Origin: Planktothricoides sp. SR001
Lineage (GTDB): Bacteria > Cyanobacteriota > Cyanobacteriia > Cyanobacteriales > Laspinemataceae
NCBI RefSeq assembly: GCF_001276715.1
Contig: NZ_LIUQ01000032.1
Span: forward strand, 46,197-79,540
Direction: 5' to 3'
DNA: 33,344 nucleotides
Below are positions 8,714 to 15,761 of the stretch, piece after piece (position 1 is the stretch's first letter; every line of letters starts with the position of its first letter). The translations under genes were made by a program, and so were the position numbers. Under the pieces are notes generated by a model. The model had not been told where the DNA came from. It saw nothing but the letters and a program-made list of their open reading frames with translations, and searched no databases.

Positions 8714-10522
8714 TTAGCCTACCTCCGCCGCACGGTCAACAACTGCGATCGTTCTAAACATTCCCATTTCCATGTGATACATTAGATGGCAGTGAAATGC
8801 CCATTTTCCTCGCGCATCCACATTCACTTCCACAGACATTTTTTCCGCAGGTTTAACAATCACCGTATGTTTGCGAGGCTTATATTCTCCCGCCCCATTA
8901 TCTAATTCCATCCACATTCCATGTAAATGAATCGGATGCTCCATCATTGTTTGATTTACAAAGGTTAAACGGAGTCGTTCCCCGTAATAAAAAGTAATTT
9001 CTTTTTCTTCTGAATATTTTTTGCCATTAAATGACCACATATACCGTTCCATATTCCCGGTCAAATGTAGCTCAATTTCTCGTTCCGGCTTGCGTTGGTC
9101 TTCACGGGGCGCTACGCTGCGGAGGTCAGTATAAACTAATACGCGAGTTCCGGTATTTTCTAAGCCAATTCCCGGCTCATTCAACCGATTTTTTACCATC
9201 ATTGGTGTACCAGCTTGACCCCGACCATGATTCCTGGATTCATTTATTTGCCAGTCAAAATTGGGCATATCTTCGCTAGACATATCATGTCCCGAATGTT
9301 CGCTATGACTGGACATATCATGTCCCGAATGTCCCGAATGTTCGCTATGACTGGACATATCATGTCCCGAATGTCCCGAATGTCCCGAATGTTCGGAATT
9401 TCCAGACATATTATGTCCCGAATGTTCGGAATGTTCGGAATGATCCATTCCCATATCTGCCATTGTTCTCAGAGGACGTTCGCGGCGATCGGGAATGGCT
9501 GCACTCAACCCTTGACGAATGGCTAAAGTTCCGCGAGCATAACCACTGCGATCCATTGTTTCAGCAAAAATAGTGTAGGCTTGCTCATCTTGGGGTTCAA
9601 CAATTACATCATAAGTTTCTGCTACACCAATACGAAACTCATCTACGGTGACAGGTTGGACATTTTGACCATCTCCTTGGATGACCGTCATTTTTAAACC
9701 AGGAATGCGAATGTCAAAAAAGGTCATCGCTGAAGCATTAATAAATCTGAGTCGCACTTTTTCACCGGGTTTAAATAGTCCTGTCCAGTTTGATTCGGGT
9801 GCTAAACCATTCATTAAATAGGTATAGGTTGCACCTGTAACATCCGCAATATCTGTCGGATCCATTCGCATTTGTCGCCAATGGATATCTTCAAAGAAAG
9901 TGCTAACAGTTCGTCTTTGATAGTTGTAGTAAGCCCCCATTTTTTTCAGATTTTTCATAATCTGATGGGGATTTTCAAAAGTCCAATCTGAGATCAGAAT
10001 TACATAGTCGCGATTGCACGCAAAAGGGTCTGGTTGAATCGGATCAATAATAATCGCCCCGTAGTGACCCAGTTGTTCTTGCATTCCGCTGTGACTGTGA
10101 TACCAATATGTCCCACTTTGATTAATTGGAAATTGATAAGTAAAAGTTTGTCCTGGTTTAATTCCCGCAAAGCTAATCCCTGGCACCCCATCCATATTTG
10201 CTGGGAGGATAATACCGTGCCAGTGAATTGAAGTGTCTTCTTTTAGATTATTGGTGACTTTAATGGTGGCGGTTTGTCCTTCTTTCCAGCGGATAATTGG
10301 TGCGGGTAATACGTTATTAACCGTTACCGCTGTCCCGGTTTTTCTGCCAATGGTGAAGGGTGTTTCTTGAATAAAAACTTCAATCAGATCAGGATATTCA
10401 TGGGTTGCGGATGATGGCTGAATATCACCGGGTTGTTGCCCATATACAGGAATCAGTTGTTTGCATCCTAATGCCATGCCCAACCCAGTAGTAAAATAAA
10501 GGAATTTACGTCTGTTGATCAT
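8714..10522 (-). CDS. copA: CopA-type multicopper oxidase with Tat signal
   Basis: The enzyme probably oxidises Cu(I) in the periplasm and binds excess copper. The 602-residue product begins MINRRKFLYFTTG, a twin-arginine signal. Copper sites are visible: IHWHGI near residue 98 and WYHSHSGM near 140 in the N-terminal cupredoxin domain, then HPIHLHG near 533 and AFHCHLMYHMEMGMF near 578 for the type 1 and trinuclear centres. Between them, around residues 355-420, lies a Met/His-rich region built from repeats of HSEHSGH and HDMSS, expected to bind copper. copB follows directly on the same strand; no copper sensor gene is within the window. The DNA of the Met/His region is itself repetitive. The axial Met of the type 1 site is present (MEMGM). 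Confidence 0.95.
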   Translation of the reverse strand: MINRRKFLYFTTGLGMALGCKQLIPVYGQQPGDIQPSSATHEYPDLIEVFIQETPFTIGRKTGTAVTVNNVLPAPIIRWKEGQTATIKVTNNLKEDTSIHWHGIILPANMDGVPGISFAGIKPGQTFTYQFPINQSGTYWYHSHSGMQEQLGHYGAIIIDPIQPDPFACNRDYVILISDWTFENPHQIMKNLKKMGAYYNYQRRTVSTFFEDIHWRQMRMDPTDIADVTGATYTYLMNGLAPESNWTGLFKPGEKVRLRFINASAMTFFDIRIPGLKMTVIQGDGQNVQPVTVDEFRIGVAETYDVIVEPQDEQAYTIFAETMDRSGYARGTLAIRQGLSAAIPDRRERPLRTMADMGMDHSEHSEHSGHNMSGNSEHSGHSGHSGHDMSSHSEHSGHSGHDMSSHSEHSGHDMSSEDMPNFDWQINESRNHGRGQAGTPMMVKNRLNEPGIGLENTGTRVLVYTDLRSVAPREDQRKPEREIELHLTGNMERYMWSFNGKKYSEEKEITFYYGERLRLTFVNQTMMEHPIHLHGMWMELDNGAGEYKPRKHTVIVKPAEKMSVEVNVDARGKWAFHCHLMYHMEMGMFRTIAVVDRAAEVG

Positions 10523-10556
10523 ATTTGATGAGTGACTATTGAGAATAACTGGTATT

Positions 10557-10654
10557 TATAGCAATTTTTGGAGTTATGAATTACAAAAAAAACCTGTCAT
10601 TCCCGCGCGGGAATCCAGAAAACCTCTGTACTTCATCCAATAAAAACCGCTATA
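10557..10654. mobile_element. Short MITE-like element with imperfect terminal inverted repeats
   Basis: TATAGCAATTTTT at the left end and AAAAACCGCTATA at the right differ from perfect inverted repeats at two positions and both end in TA, as in the element at 2887-3114. The inside holds CCTGTCATTCCCGC-GCGGGAAT (10593-10614), the same palindrome family that interrupts the coding sequence at 11055-11104. The 98-bp unit has no coding capacity. Confidence 0.55.
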
Positions 10655-10876
10655 ACGATGATTGGTGACTGGTTAGGGTTTGGATGTGCCAGATATTATC
10701 TATGGTGCCATCCAAATATGAAATCAGGATGAAATGGGTAATGGATTCAATTTGTTCTTGATGATTTTGACGAGGATTGGGACAAATGGTGATTCATGTA
10801 ACATTTTTGTTACAAAGGAACCGTTGGAGGTCTGAGTCAATCTGTAATCAAAAATTACCCCGATGACAATTAAATT
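10655..10876. promoter_or_regulatory. Divergent promoter region of copA and the RnfD-like gene
   Basis: This part of the 354-bp divergent spacer 10523-10876 contains no gene. It must hold the promoter of the plus-strand gene and, with the MITE-like element, that of copA. AACATTTTTGTTACAAAGG around 10801-10819 includes a short TGTAACA/TTGTTACA-like symmetry that could be an operator. I cannot name a copper-responsive box. Confidence 0.3.
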
Positions 10877-11818
10877 ATGATTTTCAAAGATGCCCGAGAT
10901 TATCAAATTCTGTTTCTATCGTTATTTTTGGTTTTAGGCATTGGAACGCGAGACTGGACGATTCGACCTGAGTTTATTTTGGTGGCGATCGCCACTTGCT
11001 TGGCTACTCAGTTAGTCATGGGTTATGGGTCATTTTTTCTGGCGCAAAAGTCATGGATTCCCGCATTCGCGGGAATGACAGGTCGATTCGCGGGAATGAC
11101 AGGTCTTGACTCTACAAATCATCAATCTGGGAAACGCTATAACCACTTTACTGATAATTTCTCAGTGTTAGCCTCCCTGAAAAGTGCGCTAATCACGGGT
11201 TTAGGCTTATCTTTGCTGTTACGGGCAGACAATTACACTACAATTGCGATCGCGGCTTTTCTGGCTATTGCCAGTAAATTTATTTTCCAGTTTAAGCACA
11301 AGCATTTTTTTAATCCGGGCAACTTTGGCATTATTGGCGCATTGCTGTTAACCAAAGATGCTTGGGTTTCCCCCGGACAATGGGGCGAAGATTGGTGGTA
11401 TTTATTCCTATTTCTCGGTGCCGGAGGCATGGTGTTAAAACGGGTGGGACGCTGGGACACTACGGCAACTTTCCTGGCGGTTTATGCCCTATTAGAAGTG
11501 GGGCGTAATTTTTGGTTAGGCTGGACTTTTGATGTGCTGTGTCATCGGTTAATGAGTGGATCATTATTATTGTTTGCTCTGTTTATGATCACCGATCCGC
11601 GCTCGATTCCCAATGCCCGAATTAGTCGGATTATTTGGGCGGTCAGCATTGCGATATTAACTTTTCTTTTGAGAAATTATTTTTTCATGGCTGATGCTGT
11701 ATTTTGGGCATTGTTTACCCTGTCTCCTTTAACGCTTGTGTTAGATTATCTGTGGAATGCACCACGATTTAATTGGTGGAAAACTGGGAATAGCCCGATG
11801 GGGGAAATTTACTCGTAA
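10877..11818 (+). CDS. RnfD/NqrB-like membrane protein with repeat-derived insertion
   Basis: The 313-residue product is polytopic and resembles RnfD/NqrB subunits of ion-translocating electron-transport complexes: HFFNPGNFGIIGALLL near residues 142-157 and LFALFMITDPRSIPN near 230-245 match conserved loops of that family. I see no [S/T]GAT-type flavin-attachment motif and no other Rnf subunit gene, so a full Rnf complex is not implied. Residues 59-76 (SWIPAFAGMTG then RFAGMTG) are encoded by a dispersed palindromic repeat and are probably a recent in-frame insertion in a loop. It is divergent from copA and followed by a secreted DUF2330 protein, a pairing that suggests a joint role, possibly redox. 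Function otherwise unknown. Confidence 0.75.
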   Translation: MIFKDARDYQILFLSLFLVLGIGTRDWTIRPEFILVAIATCLATQLVMGYGSFFLAQKSWIPAFAGMTGRFAGMTGLDSTNHQSGKRYNHFTDNFSVLASLKSALITGLGLSLLLRADNYTTIAIAAFLAIASKFIFQFKHKHFFNPGNFGIIGALLLTKDAWVSPGQWGEDWWYLFLFLGAGGMVLKRVGRWDTTATFLAVYALLEVGRNFWLGWTFDVLCHRLMSGSLLLFALFMITDPRSIPNARISRIIWAVSIAILTFLLRNYFFMADAVFWALFTLSPLTLVLDYLWNAPRFNWWKTGNSPMGEIYS

Positions 11819-11821
11819 GGA

Positions 11822-11949
11822 CTTTCGCATTCGGGGCGGAAATTATCGGTTGGGAGAAATTAATTATTCGCCCGAATGCTTAGGGCTTTCGCATTCGGGG
11901 CGGAAATTATCCGTTGGGAGAAATCAATTATTCGCCCGAATGCTTCGCC
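11822..11949. repeat. Tandem duplication of a 64-bp TTCGCATTCGGGGCGG unit
   Basis: CTTTCGCATTCGGGGCGG begins at 11822 and again at 11886, a 64-bp period; the two copies differ at only a few bases. Each copy contains GCATTCGGGGC against CGCCCGAATGC, so each can fold. The duplication fills almost the entire spacer before the DUF2330 gene and resembles the TAGGGGCGAAGCATTC repeats at 2925-3080. Confidence 0.85.
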
Positions 11950-12006
11950 CCTACCAAATTATACCAAATTATAATTGTGAAGATGATTTTAGGAGCAAGA
12001 GGATTT

Positions 12007-13317
12007 ATGAAATTACTCAGGAATTTTATCGGGTTAATATTGGCCGCGATCGCTCTTTTTGCTTGGGCGAATCCTGCCCAGGCATTTTGTGGCTTTTATG
12101 TGGCCAAAGCGGATACTAAACTGTATAACCAAGCCTCGCAAGTGATTATTACCAGAGATGGCGATCGCAACATTATCACAATGGCCAATGACTATCAGGG
12201 AGAAGTCAAAGACTTTGCCCTCGTTGTCCCCGTTCCCGTGGTCTTACAACCGGAACAAGTTCATGTAGGAGAACCGACAATTATTGAACGGCTAGATGGA
12301 TTTACAGCCCCACGATTAGTGGAATATTTTGACTCAGATCCCTGCATGAGGTATCTTGAAGGTGATATGGTGAGGTCTGCCCCAGCACCGCAATCCGCTA
12401 CAGCAGAAAGTAGAGATAGAGAAGAAGCATTAGGAGTCACGATCGAAGCCCAATTTACTGCGGGAGAATATGAAATTTTAATTCTCAGCGCCACGGAATC
12501 CAATGGATTAGAAACTTGGCTGCGACAAAATGGGTATAAACTGCCCCAAGGTGCCGGGCAATTGCTGCAACCTTATATTCGCCAAAATATGAAATTCTTT
12601 GTGGCTAAAGTCAACCTAGAAGAATTTGCCCAATCCGGTTATAAACTCTTGCGACCCTTGCAAATTGCTTATGAATCTTCTCGATTCATGTTGCCAATTC
12701 GTCTAGGGATGATGAATGCCACCAGTGAGCAAGATTTAATCATTTATGTTCTGTCCCCACGGGGGCAAGCCGAGGTGACAAACTATCGGACTGTGAAGAT
12801 TCCTTCTGATGCAGAAATTCCTCTATTTGTCAAAAATGAATTTGGCGAATTTTATCAGGATATGTTTCAAACTGCTTATCAGCGGGAAGACAGAAAAGTA
12901 GCCTTTTTGGAATATGCTTGGGACATGGCCAGTTGTGACCCTTGTTCTGCCGATCCGCTGAGTCCAGAAGAACTCCGGCAAGCGGGAGTATATTGGCTGG
13001 ACAATCCCAACCAAAGCAATGTATTTATCAGCCGAATTCATGTGCGCTACAGCCGCGATAAGTTTCCCGAAGATTTGATGTTTCAGGAAACAGGAAATCA
13101 AGAATTTTTCCAAGGTCGTTATATTCTCCGCCATCCTTTTACGGGAAAAGCGGAATGTCAGGAAGCACGAGAATATCAACGCTCTTTACCCCAACGGTAT
13201 GAACAAGAGGCGCAAACTTTAGCCCAGTTGACCAATTGGGATATTAATGAAATCCGCGAAAAAATGGATATTCCCAAAAATTCAGACTCCTGGTGGAGAA
13301 AAGTTTGGCCGTTTTAA
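12007..13317 (+). CDS. Secreted DUF2330 protein
   Basis: The 436-residue product starts with a clear Sec signal, MKLLRNFIGLILAAIALFAW, cleaved probably after NPAQA. The mature N-terminus FCGFYVAKADTKLYNQASQV and the segments DFALVVPVPVVL and DGFTAPRLVEYFDSDPC match the DUF2330 family, which has no assigned function. A CDPCSADPLSPEEL motif near residue 300 has paired cysteines that may bind metal or form a disulfide. I chose the ATG at 12007: the frame is open to 11914, but the 31 extra codons derive from the 64-bp repeat and would hide the signal peptide. An alternative ATG at 11983 is possible, with AGGAG shortly after it favouring 12007. The gene follows an RnfD-like gene on the same strand. 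Confidence 0.85.
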   Translation: MKLLRNFIGLILAAIALFAWANPAQAFCGFYVAKADTKLYNQASQVIITRDGDRNIITMANDYQGEVKDFALVVPVPVVLQPEQVHVGEPTIIERLDGFTAPRLVEYFDSDPCMRYLEGDMVRSAPAPQSATAESRDREEALGVTIEAQFTAGEYEILILSATESNGLETWLRQNGYKLPQGAGQLLQPYIRQNMKFFVAKVNLEEFAQSGYKLLRPLQIAYESSRFMLPIRLGMMNATSEQDLIIYVLSPRGQAEVTNYRTVKIPSDAEIPLFVKNEFGEFYQDMFQTAYQREDRKVAFLEYAWDMASCDPCSADPLSPEELRQAGVYWLDNPNQSNVFISRIHVRYSRDKFPEDLMFQETGNQEFFQGRYILRHPFTGKAECQEAREYQRSLPQRYEQEAQTLAQLTNWDINEIREKMDIPKNSDSWWRKVWPF

Positions 13318-13380
13318 TGTTATAGGTTATTTGTGATTCGTTATTTGGCTCTAATCACAAATAACGAATAACCCACAACA

Positions 13381-13415
13381 AACAATAAACAACAATTTTA
13401 TTGTTGTTTATTGTT
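13381..13415. terminator. Bidirectional hairpin terminator between convergent genes
   Basis: AACAATAAACAACAAT (13381-13396) pairs perfectly with ATTGTTGTTTATTGTT (13400-13415) around a TTT loop. The TAA stop codon of the minus-strand TPR gene (13410-13408) lies inside it. Just upstream, GTTATTTGTGATTCGTTATT and its near complement (13326-13371) form a second inverted repeat. Both arms are AT-rich, so the hairpin can work in either direction. Confidence 0.75.
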
Positions 13416-14328
13416 GACTCCGGGCTTGTTGAATCAGTTCTTCGGCTTTTCTAGCCCATTCCCGGGCGCCTTGCTGACTGTAGAGATCCCTCGCGTATTC
13501 TAAGACCCGGACTGCATCACTGTATAGGTTTTGCCGTAAAAACACTAAACCAGCACCATAGTATGCATTGGCATAGTTGGGGTTGGACTCCGCCGCACGC
13601 CGGAAGGCGTTTAAAGCATCTTCGAGTTTGCCCCGACTAAAAAAAACGAAACCAAGATGATAATGTGCTTCGGCGTAGTTGGGCGCTATTTGCAGCACTT
13701 TTTTCAATGCATCTTCGGCTTCGCGGAGTTGGTTTTGTTGTAAATAAAGTAGTGCGAGATAGTAACCGGGTTCTGGGGCATCTGGGCTATGTCGCATGGC
13801 TTGGCGGTATGACCCGATCGCCTCGGAAATTTTTCCCTGCTGTTGTTGTACCAGTCCCAGGTTGTAGTAAGCAATCCCCATTTTCGGGTCAAGGGCGATC
13901 GCCCGTTGCAAGTAATCATTAGCTTGTTGTAGGTTGTTGCCTTCGAGGAGGGCTGCGCCTAAGTTGGCGTAAGCCAGAGCAAACCCCGGATCGTTTTGAA
14001 TGGCTTGATAAAAGGCATCGGCAGCGGCTTGTAAATCGCCCGATTGTCGCAGCGCCAATCCCAAATTATAATAAGCCGGTGCCAGAGACGGATCGATCGC
14101 GATCGCTTGCCGGAAAGCCGCGATCGCTTCAGTTAAATTGCCTGCCTGAACCAATTCCAGTCCGCGAGTCATCCACTGGATCGCCTGGTCTTGCTGATTA
14201 AACTGAGCATATAATATCGGCGAAGTTTCACTAGAGAGCACTTCACTAGCCTGCACTGTCGATACCGAACCCCACAGCAGCCAGCTTAAGCCGATTAAGA
14301 TTGGACAGATTTTTACTTGCAATTGCAT
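13408..14328 (-). CDS. Secreted TPR protein, seven repeats
   Basis: The 306-residue product has an N-terminal signal (hydrophobic ILIGLSWLLWGSV, probable cleavage near VQAS) and then seven consecutive 34-residue TPR units from about residue 51 to 288. Each shows the expected pattern, for example APAYYNLGLALRQSGDL and GIAYYNLGLVQQQQGKI, with acidic/proline inter-repeat turns (IDPSL, NDPGF, LDPKM). A short helical cap (REWARKAEELIQQA) ends the protein. It is probably a periplasmic or thylakoid-lumen scaffold; no enzymatic domain is present. The gene is convergent with the DUF2330 gene. HIP1 sites are frequent. The partner is unknown. Confidence 0.88.
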   Translation of the reverse strand: MQLQVKICPILIGLSWLLWGSVSTVQASEVLSSETSPILYAQFNQQDQAIQWMTRGLELVQAGNLTEAIAAFRQAIAIDPSLAPAYYNLGLALRQSGDLQAAADAFYQAIQNDPGFALAYANLGAALLEGNNLQQANDYLQRAIALDPKMGIAYYNLGLVQQQQGKISEAIGSYRQAMRHSPDAPEPGYYLALLYLQQNQLREAEDALKKVLQIAPNYAEAHYHLGFVFFSRGKLEDALNAFRRAAESNPNYANAYYGAGLVFLRQNLYSDAVRVLEYARDLYSQQGAREWARKAEELIQQARSQQ

Positions 14329-14490
14329 AAATATTATGACATGGGGTTTCCCTGTCAGTATTCTAAACCATTGGTTCGCGTAGATGACTCAGTGAATCAA
14401 CCCGGAAAGCGATCGATCGTTCATAGTCAATTTTAAATCTCTATCAGGACTTACGCATTTACATCTCTGGAAATCTCCCTGTTTTTACTC

Positions 14491-14525
14491 AAAAACAAGA
14501 GACCTAGCCAACGCTGGCTAGGTCT
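14491..14525 (-). terminator. Rho-independent terminator on the minus strand
   Basis: A ten-base-pair stem (AGACCTAGCC/GGCTAGGTCT, loop of six) is followed on the minus strand by CTTGTTTTT. It is 160 bp upstream of the start of the TPR gene, so it ends a transcript coming from the 14.5-14.9 kb block and would insulate the TPR gene. Confidence 0.8.
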
Positions 14526-14930
14526 GGATTAAATGAGAACAAATTACCGCTATCAGAAACTTACGATTTTCTAGAAAAATCTAGAATTATCTGTTCTGTT
14601 CCTGCTTCATAGATTCCCAATAACCTAAGCTACTGGTTTTTCTAACTCTCCACAGGCATTAGACGGGTTAGCTATCCGTCTGTATCGTCTCAAAAAGACT
14701 TTATTTGGGTGAGACTTCGTGCTTCTCACTGTCTATGGAGCTTATCCTACGCCCTCAAAAATTTAAAAGGAACAAATAAAACGACGTTCCTATAAGAAAA
14801 GGTCAACAACTAGGGTTTACAAGTATCGCAGTTGGCTGCGAGTTAGCTTCCAGTCGGCGACACCTCACGGAAGCTCAACGGACTTGTTTTCTTTAACTTG
14901 GTGTCTATTGTTAATTTAGCATAGTTGAAC
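14491..14930 (-). ncRNA. Candidate structured RNA or transposon remnant, ends in terminator
   Basis: On the minus strand this gene-free block can form a row of perfect hairpins, in 5'-3' order: AGCTTCC/GGAAGCT (14875-14845), TCGCAG/CTGCGA (14841-14826), AGGAAC/GTTCCT (14791-14768), GTGAGA/TCTCAC (14729-14709), AGACGG/CCGTCT (14681-14661), TTCTAGA/TCTAGAA (14586-14569), and a terminator AGACCTAGCC/GGCTAGGTCT followed by CTTGTTTTT (14525-14491). TATGCT at 14924-14919 could be a -10 box, giving a transcript of about 420 nt. It lacks hallmark sequences of RNase P RNA, tmRNA, SRP and 6S RNA. A 35-codon frame at 14732-14625 contains NACGE and reminded me of C-termini of TnpB proteins, so a decayed IS200/IS605 element with its guide RNA region is the main alternative. 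Confidence 0.4.
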
Positions 14931-15118
14931 AAAGTTGCGCGTTTTTTTTACAAAACTTTACATTATGAGAAAAATTCACCTTTGATGATTCACCGGAGAT
15001 TTGACATAAAAATCATCGGGGATCAGCAAAAAATGATCTGAGTTGTTTAATAAGCAGTATTAATACTTAGAAAAAAATCAATTGGTTAACACTCGACAAG
15101 ACCGCGATCGGGCCTAGC

Positions 15119-15232
15119 CAAAAATACCCGCAAAAAATACCCGCAAAAAATACCCGCAAAAAATACCCGCAAAAAATACCCGCAAAAAATACCCGCAAAA
15201 AATACCCGCAAAAAATACCCGCAAAAAATACC
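15119..15232. repeat. 13-bp tandem array (CAAAAAATACCCG), about 8.8 copies
   Basis: Units of CAAAAAATACCCG run head to tail from 15119, with the first unit one A shorter and the last truncated; the seven inner units are identical. Each carries an A6 tract. The 13-bp spacing is not in phase with the helical repeat, so net curvature should be limited. No gene covers the array. The rest of 14931-15118 and 15233-15391 shows AT-rich DNA and nothing I can name. Confidence 0.95.
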
Positions 15233-15391
15233 TCCTGGACTTGCCAAGAGGAATTCAAGAGACATCGATATACTTATCTGTAACTATCTTAATCCAAATT
15301 TACGGAAATTAGGGAAAATCTCTCAAAAAAAATATTTCAGCATCATAAAATAAAGCTTTCTCTAAAAAAATTCACATTTTAGGGTGTTTTG

Positions 15392-15425
15392 TCCTGATTC
15401 CAGAATCGAACTTGCGTAATCAGGA
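15392..15425. promoter_or_regulatory. Hairpin upstream of the small exported peptide gene
   Basis: TCCTGATT (15392-15399) pairs with AATCAGGA (15418-15425) around 18 bases. It ends 30 bp before the start codon and 10-15 bp before the AGGAG ribosome site, so it could be an operator or a 5' leader stem. Confidence 0.4.
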
Positions 15426-15454
15426 GTAGCAGCCTAAAAAACAGGAGATTTAAT

Positions 15455-15619
15455 ATGCGCTTTTACACATCGATGATATTCTTACTTCTTCTCAGTGTGG
15501 GAATCACCATTAAGTCATTTCCAGTTGAGCATCAAACAGCTAAAGCTTATGCAGCCCTAAATGGCCAAGTCAGTGATGCTGGAGAAAAAGACCCGATCCA
15601 TGTTAGAGGCCGTCGATAA
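15455..15619 (+). CDS. Small exported peptide, 54 residues
   Basis: The ATG at 15455 is preceded by ACAGGAGATTTAAT, in which AGGAG is eight bases before the start, an excellent ribosome site. The product reads MRFYTSMIFLLLLSVGITIK, a basic start and hydrophobic stretch like a signal peptide or single membrane anchor, then SFPVEHQTAKAYAALNGQVS with a possible cleavage near AYA, and a charged tail DAGEKDPIHVRGRR. I do not recognise the family. If cleaved after AYA, a mature peptide of about 21 residues would be released. No partner gene is adjacent: the next gene is on the other strand. Codon use and the ribosome site support a real gene despite the small size. Confidence 0.6.
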   Translation: MRFYTSMIFLLLLSVGITIKSFPVEHQTAKAYAALNGQVSDAGEKDPIHVRGRR

Positions 15620-15761
15620 CATTTATTACCCAACATTTATTACCCAACATTGTCATCACCATCTTTCAACATAGAGGGATCATAGAGGTATCATAGAGCG
15701 ATCGTAGAGCGATCGCCGGATTTAAAATCAAGCAAATTTTACAAGTTTGCTGACAAATTTT

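Noticed and set aside
9215-9526. 103-codon frame opposite copA rich in HIMSRM repeats
   Set aside because: It is the complementary reading of the copA Met/His repeat DNA and overlaps a well supported gene.
11914-12006. Extended N-terminus of the DUF2330 protein
   Set aside because: The codons come from the 64-bp repeat and spacer, and would bury an otherwise clear signal peptide beginning at 12007.
14491-14930. RNase P RNA, tmRNA, SRP RNA or 6S RNA at this location
   Set aside because: The universally conserved stretches (such as GAGGAAAGTCC of RNase P RNA, tRNA-like ends of tmRNA, GGAAGCAGC of SRP RNA) are absent from the minus-strand block; similarity around AGCTCCATAG is too short.
15067-15258. 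63-codon frame through the 13-bp array (FFAGIFCGYF repeats)
   Set aside because: It is merely the translation of the tandem repeat on the minus strand, with no ribosome site or non-repeat coding core.
15390-15430. tRNA T-arm-like AAGTTCGATTCTGG on the minus strand
   Set aside because: No acceptor stem, D-arm or anticodon arm of correct spacing surrounds it; the segment is better explained as the TCCTGATT/AATCAGGA hairpin.
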